In this document: in pieces, positions 21,101-32,039 of the stretch
Layout: each line of letters begins with the position of its first letter
How positions within the stretch are numbered: the stretch's first letter is position 1
From: Reticulascus tulasneorum
Taxonomy: Eukaryota > Ascomycota > Sordariomycetes > Glomerellales > Reticulascaceae
Direction: 5' to 3'
NCBI GenBank assembly: GCA_001557505.1
Contig: LSAX01000012.1
Location: 372,001 to 436,000, forward strand
DNA length: 64,000 bases
Program-made: the position numbers and the translations under genes
Notes under the pieces: generated by a model
What the model saw: the letters and a program-made list of their open reading frames with translations, nothing else
Databases searched by the model: none
Told to the model about the DNA's origin: nothing

Positions 21101-22303
21101 GTGGGGTAGAGACGCCTTGTATGGATAGTCTATCAAGTCAAATCAGCACACCAATATACCAGAGTTTGGATTCCACGAAAACAGACAGCGCTTCCGTGAC
21201 GGATAAGGTACATACATCATGAGCATAACACTCATCAGGACGATAATGATAGTGCCAGCATTATCAATCCGACCCTCGTAGTACGATTTAATACCATACC
21301 AGAAAGCCAAGGCAAAGGCTCCATGCAGACTAAACATGATAAGGCCGTACTGGGCCGCTAGGTAGGGGCTGGTGCCCTGGCCGGCTTGCCTGGCTTCCTG
21401 AACACACTCGGTATACTTTTGGGCGGTACGGCCTTCGGCTCCGCAAGAGGTAATCATGCGAATAGCGCTCAAAGCCTCAGTAGAGACAGCACCTGCCTTA
21501 GTCTCGGCTTTGCTGAGTCTTGAGTAACCCTTGACAACAAAAGGTAGGAGAATGCAGAGGACTAGAAGGATGAAGAGGATCGTCGAGCTGGTGACCAGGG
21601 TAATGGACCAGCTGTAAGTGAAGGCAATTATAACGGCGGCCATGACGGTGGTAAGGAGTTCAATAAAGGTACCGAGCTTCTCGGAAATGCCCATCTGCAG
21701 AGTGTTTGACGTTGACGTGATAGTGGCAGCTGCCGTACCAGATGGCAAAGAGTCGAGCACGTGGACGGTCTGGCCGAATAGAGAACGAAGGTAATGCAAC
21801 CTGATGGCCGCCGACATGCGGATACCGATAATTCGAAAGGAGAACTAGTGTTTGTGGTCAGTTGTTAGGAGAGCAAACTTGTGATTCGTTTGGTCGTCAC
21901 ACACCTTGTTAACGTAGCTAAGCCCAAAACGGGCAATGAACAGGGCCAGCATGTACAGGGATAGCTGGTTTAAAGTGTTGTTAGAGCTTAGCTGAGTTTG
22001 TCCGTTGACGCCCGTGTAGTCAACGGAGCTGCCAACAAGTCTGCCGAGGACAATATTCATGAGAGGTAAAGTGACACCGGCTCCAACGCTAGCGATGGCA
22101 GCAGCGACCATCAGGACGATATCCCATTTCTTCGCATAGCTAAATACGCGGATGTAGTCCTTGACGCTTGGTTCTCTCTCCGGGACCTCACCGTTGGCCT
22201 GCTGCGGGTTTTCGGGAGAATCGGAAACAGCCTTGGCTTTCCCATTGTCGTCGGCGGTCTTGCTGGCAATTTCCTTACCGTTTCCTGCCTTGCCGTTCTC
22301 CAT
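18152..22303 (-). CDS. ABCB-type full-size ABC transporter, four exons
   Basis: Exons on the minus strand are 22303-21905, 21844-21216, 21129-18237 and 18178-18152 (1315 residues). Introns of 60, 86 and 58 nt begin GTGTGT, GTATGT and GTGAGT. The architecture is TMD-NBD-TMD-NBD. NBD1 has Walker A GPSGSGKST, signature LSGGQRQRLAIARS and Walker B ILILDEAT. NBD2 has GASGAGKSS, LSGGQKQRVSIARA and VLLLDEAT. NBD1 carries a charged insertion (KDKSKAKKKDG...PDEEEEP) between Walker A and the Q-loop. The last exon of 27 nt gives a CQNQALDR end, usual for this family; reading on without splicing gives an atypical tail. ATG 22303 is chosen because sequence upstream in frame looks like UTR. Family role: ATP-driven export of hydrophobic compounds. 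Export of, or self-protection from, the NRPS product is inferred from context. Confidence 0.92.
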
Positions 22304-23389
22304 TTCGAACGGCTTCAGCAAGCCAAGCGCTGCGATGCTCGAGACAGGTATGGCGAATCGATGGCAATCGGCAATGGTATGAAAAGCGGGTTTGAAGGGA
22401 AAGAGCGCGAGGTCATAACTCCAAGATGCAATAAACCCAGAAATGAAAGTAAAAAAAAAACAAAGCGGGGAATATGGCAGGCAATGGGACGAGGCCCGGG
22501 AAATGGGCACATGATCTCCAGGCCGCTTTAGCGAATCACGTCTCTCGGAGACTCCAAAATTTAGGCAGAATAACTATCGTAACAATAACGCGTAACGCCC
22601 ATAATTATAAGGGCAATAGGGGCCCTGATACGTGTCCACTCAGGTCACTGGGTAGGTAGGTAGGTAATTAATTGTCTGCCTTTCTGGCCACATCTCACTA
22701 ATAATTACAAGTTACCAAGCACATGCTTTTGAAATGTTTCCACTCCAGAAGGCCTATTTAAAGCTTTGAAAATATAATAGAGAAGTCAACATATTTCTAT
22801 AGTTAGCAATGATTTGGTTTTAATTATCAAGAAAATCTCTATTGTGTTAAGCAAGCCAAATCATTCATTGCTTGGACATAGGTACTTACTTAGCACACCT
22901 TACTCAGGGGGATGGATTTTGAGTTGAACCTGCGACTCAACATGCCGCTGGACACGCTGGCCACACTGGACGAGACCCACCGAAGCTCGTTAATTACTAC
23001 ATTATTCACTGTGTTAATTACCTATACGGTGTGCATGGCTTAGAGGGATGACTGTTGTTGAGCACTGCACATTGATATGCCCGAAGTGCACACTCTTTCG
23101 ACCACACGAGGAGACCGTACCTTGAACCTCGGAGCTTTGATTAGAATAATCAACATCCACCAACCAATCTCACTTCCACCCGTCGGACTCGCAGTGAAAT
23201 CACATTACTCTTTAAGATGATTCGTGGTCGCTGTCTCATATACTTGCTGCCTCAAGTGGAATGCATCCTGGCCAACCTTCAAAATCAAGTATTGCTATCC
23301 ACAACTTTCCACCGTGATTATGAAAAGTGATATGGGAACAGGTATTGAAAGATCGCGCTTGAACTAGATCATGGACAGCGAGGTTTCCC
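22304..23389. promoter_or_regulatory. Upstream region of the ABC transporter
   Basis: This is AT-rich non-coding sequence upstream of the transporter start, with a pyrimidine-rich leader on the minus strand (22440-22460) and a short GGTA tandem repeat (22651-22666). No specific operator can be assigned. Confidence 0.4.
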
Positions 23390-24590
23390 AGGCATGTACG
23401 TGGCGTCGTCAGCCGTGGCGGCCAAGAACTTCGCGGCCAGCTTCCCCCGTGACGCTAAGGCATGTCGGGGTGCCGCCGAGCGACAACAGTTCCAAGAGCT
23501 TTGCCGCGATAAGATCCTCGCCATTGAAACGCTTGCGGCTAGATTTGCTGCGGCCTTTCCTGCCCTCCTCGGTGCCGTTGCCGAGCTCGGGGGGGGTTTT
23601 TACCACCCAGGGGCAGCTCTGCAAGGCCAAGCGTGATCGCGAGAGTCAACTTCTGCAGCACCAGTCGGCCATCATCACCGCCTGGGGATTGGAGTGTTTC
23701 CAATACTATGGCTGGCCCGCTCTAACCTTGACACTGCTCCGTCACTTACATGGCCTAGCGGTGCTTGTACCACGCTGTGACGATGTTTCGCCCCTGCTCA
23801 ATTCCAAGATGCTTGCCCGACATGAATTGCGCGTTTTCCAAGCGATTTGCCACGCCAGAATAAGGCCCCTCCGTACTGGTGAGTATTCTGCCGTTTCCAA
23901 AGTGCAGGATTTGTGCCCGCCCCTCGAGCGGTCCGACACCCTTGCCGCCTTGGACGGGATAGTCGAAAAGCTACCTCTGCCACCCCACGTAAGCAGGTTA
24001 AGAACTCGGCACGAGACATCATTGGGATCCTGATCCAGCATTTCGGCCTGCAACGTAGCTTTTACGGCATGTTTGTGCTGTTGAACGCCCGCAGCGTCTC
24101 TGATGACCACGAGGACGGCGACGAGATTGGCTTATTTAGTTGGCTGGCTAAGCGGACCAAGCTTTTAGCAACGGAGCCTAAACGTCTACCCTTTCCAAGC
24201 TCGTAAACTACACGCTCACGGCAGTGAAAACGCCCCTGCTACCTCCAGTAGCAGCAAAAGGTCCAACGATCAAAGTCGCGATAACCACGGCAGCAAATCA
24301 TCGTAGCGTGTTGTACCTGGATATTGGACCGTTCGGGGCAAACTACACAGGCAATTGCCAAGGTTCCGAGACAGCGTCTACGGAAGAAACAATCGTCGAA
24401 TATAAGATCTCATCAGGCGAAGGCATGCAAGACCAGCACGCGGACGTCGCCACGGTGAACGGAGAGACACTGCGGCCGACGCATGCCAAACTCGACGAAC
24501 TTATGGTCGAGCAGCGCCTTCGGTGGCGACTCGCGTCGCGGCAACCACTAACACTATTTCAGAGCCTGTGTCATGCCTCCAGGTAGTTGA
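23390..24590 (+). pseudogene. Decayed coding-like region, family not recognised
   Basis: The base composition is richer in G+C than its flanks, and several plus-strand frames look protein-like in sequence. A helical, Ala-rich block (FQELCRDKILAIETLAARFAAAFPALL, shown here only to name its location, 23495-23575) is followed in another frame by SQLLQHQSAIITAWG (23645-23690) and HELRVFQAICHARIRPL (23820-23872). Further fragments occur near 24010-24205 and 24224-24586. No single frame covers them, no splice plan joins them convincingly, and I recognise no domain. It may be an old gene or a gag-like retroelement piece. Confidence 0.25.
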
Positions 24591-26621
24591 GGATTTGTGT
24601 TCCTAGATAACTGAGAACTATCTGAAACTGCGGAACTCTCCGGAGGCTCTTAAGTACCCGATCTCACAGAGAGAGTCTACCGGCGTCTACAAGGCAGATG
24701 CGGGGCAGACGAACCACCACTAAGCAGCTTGCCGCGCTTCCGACGACTCTTAACGCTGGCAGATCGGGTAGCTGAGCTTTCCGCCAGAGCCGTGTCTCAT
24801 TGGAAGGCGGCATGCGGTGGGACGAGCGTACCATCCCCAAGATCTTGGAATGGTGCTCTAGATTGCTGGAAATCAAGTTTACGCCGCCGAACTTTACATT
24901 TTAAACCCATCATCCCCCTTCGCCGTGGCTTTTATTACGATGACGCGGAAATGCGTGCCTGGCACATGTTTTTTGTTATTTCAGGATAGCCATACTCATT
25001 TCATGTTCATACCAGTCACATTATTCCGGCGTGAAAAGAGCTCACATCTATTCCTATGTTGACGGGCGGGCTGGCAAGGATAAAGTGATTACTGGGGCCA
25101 AATTATGCATTTATTATTTGCCGTTGATTCCTCAGAGGGCAAATACGACGCCGTACAACCATGGGGTGGCAGGGAGCACAAATCGAGGTTGACCAGTCTC
25201 ATTTGAGAATCAGTCAATTCTTCGTCCACTCGTATCAGGTCTGATAACTTTTTCCTCTCCGGAAAGACATCACTTCATCCATAGAGCTCGGTGGCGTTAA
25301 TATTTCTGCATTCCATTCCTGAAATGTTGCACTGCGGACCTGGTCTTTATATGTGTCTCGATTTTTTGTAAACCGATGGATAATGTTCCTTCTTGGTTTA
25401 TGGCGACTCGGAAACGACAGAAGGCATCCCATGCGACTGACTCACTTACCACAGTAAACGAAGCATTTTGGCGACAGCAACCTCCTGGAAACCCCAGATA
25501 CGTTCAAACCAGTCAGAACTTGCAGATCTATGATGACTGCTTAATTGAAATGCAGTGATTCTGTGATATCAAGCAATTAGTTAACAATTGGCAATACTGT
25601 GAGCTGGGTCGCGCGCGGCACTTCGAGCCTCGAAGAGGAATTGGGTTCGCATCATGCTCCCCCAGCTTTCCCAACTCTTTGTCCTTGGTGTCGTATTGCC
25701 AACTTAGACTCTTTTGATATTGCATAGAGAAGGAGGAGATCAATGAATGATGTCGTAGCTTTGTATTGCTTCGAATACAATGCTGGCTTTATACTACAGA
25801 GAGTCCAGCACTCCAGTGAATTCATTGCGTTGAATTTCTCGCACGGGAAGATCGCTCCACGAGACGAGAGACCTATTGGCGATGACTCTATTGTATGCTA
25901 CCGCCATGGAGCCGTGGTGTAAACTCGCGTTGGACGATGGTTATGATGAACCGTAAAATGCTTTAAGGCTGCCATCGATTCATGATTCTAGACTACCTTA
26001 TGTGGGAAAGGTTAAAGAGCCATTGTGACCCAGGATTATAGGGCTATTGATCTATTTTGTTGAAGCTATTGTCTTAGGTCTATTGTGTTCTGCCCAAAAA
26101 GCAGAAATGATAAAATAATGCGTCTAAATAATCACGTGAACACCGAGCCTCAAGATCAGATAATGTTTAAATTACTACATGAGATGTGTGTAGTCCGTCT
26201 TGGTCCAGCTATGGAGGTGTGTAACGTAAGCCCCCCCTGCGAACCACGGAGTTTGTGCTTTCGTAGGTCCACGGCTTCAGGTGGACCCGATGGGAAGGCC
26301 TGCCACATCTTGGTAGATATGGACAGATTGAACTGCATTATTCAGCGGCGCCGTCATTATGTCAAGCACATTCATCCTCAGTCACGGTGATCCCCAATGA
26401 TTGTGCCTCACCTCATCTCTTGAGTGGATTGCCGTGATTTCTTTTACAATCCAGCTCTGTCGATCGTGCAGACCATGGGCGCTGATTGGCTCGCCGCACG
26501 TACGATCCTGAAATTCTTCAACATATAAGAGTTAGAGTGGGTCAGGTCAGTGGTGGAAACCAGGAGCGAACTGCATTGAGGCTTGGTTGCCAGGATCAGA
26601 GAAGTGATGAAGATAGTGTTA
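24591..26621. other. Intergenic, no gene recognised
   Basis: About 2 kb with short, overlapping open frames on both strands and no recognisable domain. It is the 3' flank of the O-methyltransferase gene. Confidence 0.45.
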
Positions 26622-27545
26622 CTAATCTAGTAGCTTGGGACCAAACCTGAAACGAACAAATTGTGCGTTCTTTCTCAGCGATGGCACCCAAGACATCGCG
26701 TATAGCATAGCTCGGGTAGCGAGGGGCAACTTCTCCACACCCGGCGCCTCAAGGAAGGATATCGCTTCAATCATCTCCAGGTGAGGGTGTAACGCCTCCA
26801 GCTTCTTCGCATCGTCAACCGCAAAGCGAAATTCTGCCCCAGTGCGTTCGACAGCTGGCGTTCGTCCCTGCTGGGTCATCAACAGGGCCTTGGTACTCAT
26901 GCACTCAAAAAGCAGTTCTCCCTCACCAAATTTCTCGACCAGACGAGTCAAAAGCCCTTGCGCATCACGTTCATCTAGATAAGATATTAGCCCTTCCATG
27001 ACGACAATAGTTGGCCTATCTGCGGGCACATCTTCCATCCAGGTGTTTTCGATGGCGCTGGCGCCTATAAGACGGTAATTGCGCCCAGGCATGGAGTCGG
27101 GAAGAACGCGACGCCGCAGAGCGACGACTTCAGGAAGGTCGACATCGATCCACTGAACCTCAGCTCCCCAATCAAGTCTTTGCGCGCGGCTGTCTAGCCC
27201 GCAGGCTAAGTGTAGCACGGTCGCGCGGGGATGCGCCTTTAGAAACGAAGCAGTCCATCGATCGAACTGGCGAGTCCGTAACGCCATGCCGGCCCATTGG
27301 ATTCGTGGCATAGGCAGCTTGTCGAAATCATAGTCGATTTTCTCAGTGGTAGCTTTGGCGTACGGGTCGCCCAAGATTGGCTTCGGTGAGGTCGCGTCTA
27401 TAGCACGTGCTGCGAGAGTGATGAACAGCGTCTCGGCCACGCCTGTGAGAGTAACATTGATTTTAGCCGTGGCTTCTGGCGGCTGGCTAGCGCCTGGTGC
27501 CGATTGCACGCCTGCTTCTGTCCGAGTAGTACAGTTGAGGGCCAT
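26622..27545 (-). CDS. O-methyltransferase, leucine carboxyl methyltransferase / TcmP family
   Basis: A single exon of 307 codons. The SAM-binding segment VLHLACGLDSRAQRL (about residue 110) is the variant motif I of the leucine-carboxyl-methyltransferase family. It is followed by the acidic WIDVDLPEVVALRR and by PTIVVMEGLISYL (about 180), the post-motif typical of this family. An N-terminal Arg pair (ALRTRQFDRW) precedes it, as in relatives. Family knowledge: members O-methylate carboxyl groups (PP2A methyltransferases) or phenolic and carboxyl groups of secondary metabolites (TcmP type). The length fits the TcmP-like group. The gene is divergent from the NRPS, with 1.2 kb between starts, and probably shares its control region. 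A tailoring or precursor-methylating role is inferred; the substrate is unknown. Confidence 0.85.
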   Translation of the reverse strand: MALNCTTRTEAGVQSAPGASQPPEATAKINVTLTGVAETLFITLAARAIDATSPKPILGDPYAKATTEKIDYDFDKLPMPRIQWAGMALRTRQFDRWTASFLKAHPRATVLHLACGLDSRAQRLDWGAEVQWIDVDLPEVVALRRRVLPDSMPGRNYRLIGASAIENTWMEDVPADRPTIVVMEGLISYLDERDAQGLLTRLVEKFGEGELLFECMSTKALLMTQQGRTPAVERTGAEFRFAVDDAKKLEALHPHLEMIEAISFLEAPGVEKLPLATRAMLYAMSWVPSLRKNAQFVRFRFGPKLLD

Positions 27546-28020
27546 TGCATGCCTCCTTGTAAGAATTCCCAGGTACGGTGGTAATTGCTGATAGTCGGAA
27601 TCTTGTTTTGAGGCAAATGGCAGAGCAGACTGATCCGTCTTAAAATCACGGTTTAGCGTCGAAGCGGGGGGAATTTGACATTATCTACCTGGGCTTCAGG
27701 TGCACGGACCCCAGTGCCCGGGGTGATGGTCCAAGCTTGTTTGTTCTAAAAAAAAAAAAGCTTCATTTTGGAGAGGAGTTTTAATTGGTGCAGAGCCCGG
27801 AGAGAGTAGCAAAGACATATTTGTGCTGCATCAAGGAAGGGAATTCAGCAAAACTGTAACTATTGATCGATTAGGACTATCCTATCTGACCCAGATACTA
27901 GCTTCTGCCATTTATCAGAGCATTTATCGGTCAAGGGTCTGTTTTGATAGTGGTTTTGCATGTCAGCTCTGCCCGAGGGATTGGGATCCACCCCTGATTA
28001 TATCAGCCTTGAGACCTGCT

Positions 28021-28040
28021 GGCACCCGGTGCCGGGTGCC
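28021..28040. promoter_or_regulatory. 20-bp palindrome, candidate regulator site
   Basis: GGCACCCGG and its exact reverse complement CCGGGTGCC are separated by TG. The site lies about 480 bp from the O-methyltransferase start and 700 bp from the NRPS start. Symmetry of this sort suits a dimeric activator such as a Zn2Cys6 protein. It is not a classical bZIP site. Confidence 0.4.
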
Positions 28041-28576
28041 ACGGTGACCAGCGCCCTGAACGAGCTTCTCAAACTCCAAGCTCAGAGATTGAGTAAGCAG
28101 CAGCGTCACGTAAATTCTATAAATCAAGACCACCACCTCGATATCATTTGCTTCTGTAGGACGCACGCTCTTAATGCCCGCTTGGAAATTTGACTTTGGG
28201 TTGAGTAGGTTGAGAGGCTGGGCTCAATCAGCTGGGACCGTGGGGTTCTGAAGATTGATAACACTCCAGACCTTAACGTCCGTACTCCTCGTTCCAAACC
28301 CCGCAGATCAAAGTTGGATTTTCAGGTCGGTGGCTCTTCCACTCTACATGTTGATGGTGGTCAGGTTAGGTTGTTGGGATTATTTTGGCTATAATTATTG
28401 GCGTCGTGTGATCTAAACTTAATGGAGGCGCGATATGAACTAGTTTAACGTACTCTGAAATATACAAGACTTTTGGTTGTCAAATACTAGGGAACATTGT
28501 TGGTCAAGCGGCAGCGTTATCAGTGTTCAGTTCCCCTCTATCCGCTGCTGTTCTTGTTCTGGTGCTGGCTGAAAAG

Positions 28577-28648
28577 GTACCATCTATTAATAGTTGGCCT
28601 TAATTAAATGCATTAGGCATAACTTGACAGCTATTTATCTAACCACAG
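28577..28648 (+). other. Possible intron in the NRPS 5' leader
   Basis: GTACCATC at 28577 and TCTAACCACAG ending at 28648 have the form of a 72-nt fungal intron with a CTAAC branch site. It lies wholly upstream of the NRPS ATG. No transcript evidence is available from the sequence. Confidence 0.3.
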
Positions 28649-28742
28649 GCATTCCTACCGATTGCTTTGGTGACACATGTTACCCCGACAGCCACGAATC
28701 GCCAGAGACATCTGAACACCTTCGAAAAACAAGAACAGCAAC

Positions 28743-31700
28743 ATGGTTTCACCTAACAAGATGGTAGGTCTTGGACAGGACTTCGCAACTACAGTATCCT
28801 CTGCGCCAGGTAATACCGACAAAAATGGGGACACTATTTACATGCAAGCGATTCGGCATTTTGGCTTGGACCCAGGTAAGATCGAAAACATTCTCCTATG
28901 TACTCCTTTTCAACGCGACGTGATTGATTGCGCTGCCAACGATAAGCGGCGTGGTGTCGGTCATACTGTCTACGAGATCCCGGAACATGTCGACATCGAA
29001 CGCTTAGCTACAGCTTGGAAGGAGGTCGTCCGCCAAACCCCGACGCTGAGGACCTGCACTTTCACATCGGAATCTGGAGATTATTTTCAAGTCGTGTTGT
29101 TGAAGAGTTTCACGTGGACGCACGTGGCAGGTCAGGACATAGACGAGGCGGTCATCGAAAGAGAGGCAGCCGCTGCAGTGACTGGGGCTTGGTGCAATCG
29201 ATATGCTGTTGTCGAGAACCCAAGCACCAAGCAAAGACTGCTCATCTGGACTTTCAGCCATGCTCTACTAGACAGTGCTTTCCAGGAGCGCATCCTCCAA
29301 AAGGTTCTCACAGCTTATAGCGGTAAAGACATTCGGCGCTCCCTGGGGACTGAAGTGCTAGCAGATCCTCTCTCCAGGGGCCCGGAAATCGCGGCCCAGT
29401 TTTGGCAGCAGCAGTTTGATGGCTTGAATGCCTCCGTGTTTCCTCCTCTACCGTCCTACTTGACTACGCCTCATCCCAATACACTGGCAGAGACTCGCAT
29501 TTCCTACCCCGGTCCCGCCCAGCAGGAATGGACCAACACGGTTATTTGTCGAGCAGCACTCGCGGTGCTTCTTGCTCGATATACGCACGCTACGGAAGCA
29601 CTTTTTGGCGTCATAGAGGAGCGGCCTCCTCTGTTCGAGGGACAGGAGCACCCGATCGATGGCCCGACCAAAATCGTTGTGCCAAATCGCGTGCTTTGTG
29701 ACCATCAACAGTCCGGATCGGATATTATGCAAGGGATCATTGCCCAAGATACCGCCATACGCGATTTTGAACATACTGGTCTTCACGGTATCCGTCGCAC
29801 TGGAGATAATGGGTCTGCCGCATGTGGGTTCCAGACCGTGCTAGTCGTCACTGCAGGTGATTCTCCACGAACCTCAAGTTCTCGACTTCATCGTCCTCTT
29901 ACAGTTCTGGACAAATTTGTACCGTGTACCGATCGTGCCCTTTTACTCAATTGCCAGATGTTCGATGACTCGGCATTACTGCTCGCCCGATACGACCCGA
30001 GCGTGATTGACGCCTATCAGATGGCGCGCTTCCTAAGACAGCTAGGGTACTTGATTAAGCAATTTCAGAGCCACATGGTCAATCTTCCGATACAGGAGCT
30101 AGACTTTGTTACGCAAGACGACCGAGCAGAGATCGAAAATTGGAATTCGGGGCTACTTCAGACAAGGGAGGTCTGTATCCATGATTTAATATCCCAGAGG
30201 GCTGTTGATAAACCACTTAAAAACGCAGTTTTTGCTTGGGATGGAGAATGGACATACGCTGAACTGGACGACCTGTCTTCGCGCCTTGCGAGCCATATAC
30301 AATCCCTTGACTGGGAACGAGGGCAGGCCGTACCATTATGCTTCGAGAAGTCTAAATGGGTTGTCATTGGAATGCTTGCTGTGCTCAAAGCCGGCCGGGC
30401 TTTCACACTGATTGATCCGTCTAACCCGCCAGCCAGAATTGCTCAGATCTGTCAACAAACGTCCGCCACAGTCGCTCTCACTTCTAAACTTCAATTTGAG
30501 GTCATGTGCACGGTTGTGGCCCAATGCATTGTGGTCGATGCCGAGCTTCTTCAGTCGCTCTCGCCCGATGATTCTCACTTTTCACCAATCGCGAAGCCCC
30601 AAGATCTAGCCTATATTCTCTTCACTTCTGGAAGCACAGGAGAGCCAAAAGGTGGTATGATGGAGCATAGAGCATTCGCGTCATGTTCTCTCGAGTATGG
30701 TCCTGCACTATCAATAAACAGCCATACACGTGCTCTTCAGTTCGCCTCCTATGCCTACGCCGCGTGTTTGGTAGAAATCTTGACTACACTGATGCATGGC
30801 GGCTGCGTCTGTATTCCTTCAGAAAACGATCGCATGAACAATATTCCCGGTTTTATCAACAGTGCAGGAGTCAATTGGGCGGCGTTCACTCCTTCCTTCG
30901 TTAGGGCCATGCAACCAGAAAGCATCCGTGGGCTTAAAACCCTGGTAGCAGGCGGAGAACCAATATCAGCAGAAATGCGAGACGCCTGGGCTGCGCGAGT
31001 TCGGCTTCTGTTTGCTTACGGTCAGAGTGAGAGCTCGGCTGTCTGTAGCGTTGTTCGGGTCAACCCGGACTCCAAAGATCTGAGCAACATCGGCCACGCT
31101 GTAGGCGCCCGCATATGGATCACCGATCCCAGTGAGCCCGACCAGCTTGTACCGATCGGTTGCATTGGCGAACTGATGATCGAAAGCCCGGGAATTGCAC
31201 GTGGATATCTCGGTGGTGCGCTAAAAGATAATTCACCTTTTCTTGCTGTGGCCCCTGCATGGCATCCTGCGAGACAACGGCAAGACTCTGTCAACTTCTA
31301 CAGAACTGGAGATCTTGGATATTACAGATCCGATGGTACTGTCGTGTACGTCGGCCGCGGAGACTCACAAGTCAAGATCCGAGGTCAGCGAGTAGAGCTC
31401 GGAGAGGTGGAGGCTCATTTGCGACAACAATTGCCTAGTGACACGCGGCCCCTGGTCGAAGCTGTCAGATGGCCTGAAAGGTCAAACAACACGGTCTTGA
31501 TTGCGTTTCTGATAGAATCATTCAGTAATGGGAAATACAACCCAAGTGAGATACCGACAATGGACGGCTACGTTTTGAAGGAAGATATTGCAGACCATAT
31601 AAATGTGAAGCTGCAGCAGGCTGTTCCCCAGTTTTTCATCCCATCATATTATATTGGTATAACTGATGTTCCGACCACCACGACTGGAAAAACAGATCGA

Positions 31701-32039
31701 AGAAAACTTCGATCCATCGCAACTAGGTTACTGGATGAAGCAAATCAGAAGACCAAAGCCCGAAACGGAGTGAGGCTCGCTTCATCAAGCAGTGAAGAAA
31801 GTAAACTTAAGGAGCTGTGGTTTCGAAGTTTAAATCTTGATCCCGACTCTAATAGCGCTGGGGCCAGCTTCTTTGAGTTGGGGGGAGACTCTATTGCAGC
31901 GATCAGATTGGTGAATATGGCGAGATTATCTGGGATGATAATAAACATAACCGATATCTTTCGGAACCCAACCGTTGCAGGCCTTGTAGACGTGATAGGG
32001 AGAGGGTCAACTGGACACCATCCGATTTCCCCGACGCAG
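28743..32039 (+). other. NRPS module 1: degenerate C, unusual A, T
   Basis: Residues 1-1099. The N-terminal condensation-like domain keeps ILLCTPFQRDVI but has SHALLDS where HHxxxDG is expected, so catalysis is doubtful. A1 has LFTSGSTGEPKG, an A5 motif AYGQSESS instead of the usual YGPTE, QVKIRGQRVELGEVE and a TGK end. The code by eye on GrsA positions is A-A-V-A-V-G-A-A-V-K. The usual Asp235 is Ala (SYAYAACLVEI), which argues against an ordinary alpha-amino acid. The carrier motif is FFELGGDS, unlike FFDLGGHS in all later modules. There is no MT domain. Confidence 0.85.

Larger units (their letters stand above)
27546..28742. promoter_or_regulatory. Divergent promoter region between O-methyltransferase and NRPS
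   Basis: About 1.2 kb separate the two ATGs. It contains an A tract (27751-27761), a 20-bp palindrome (28021-28040) and AT-rich stretches before each gene. Shared regulation of the two genes is a reasonable inference from the arrangement. Confidence 0.6.

Noticed and set aside
22304..22510. Longer N-terminus for the ABC transporter from an upstream in-frame ATG (22510)
   Set aside because: The extra residues are low-complexity and Phe/Ser-rich, run through a pyrimidine tract and do not resemble the family's polar N-terminus, which begins at MENGKAG.
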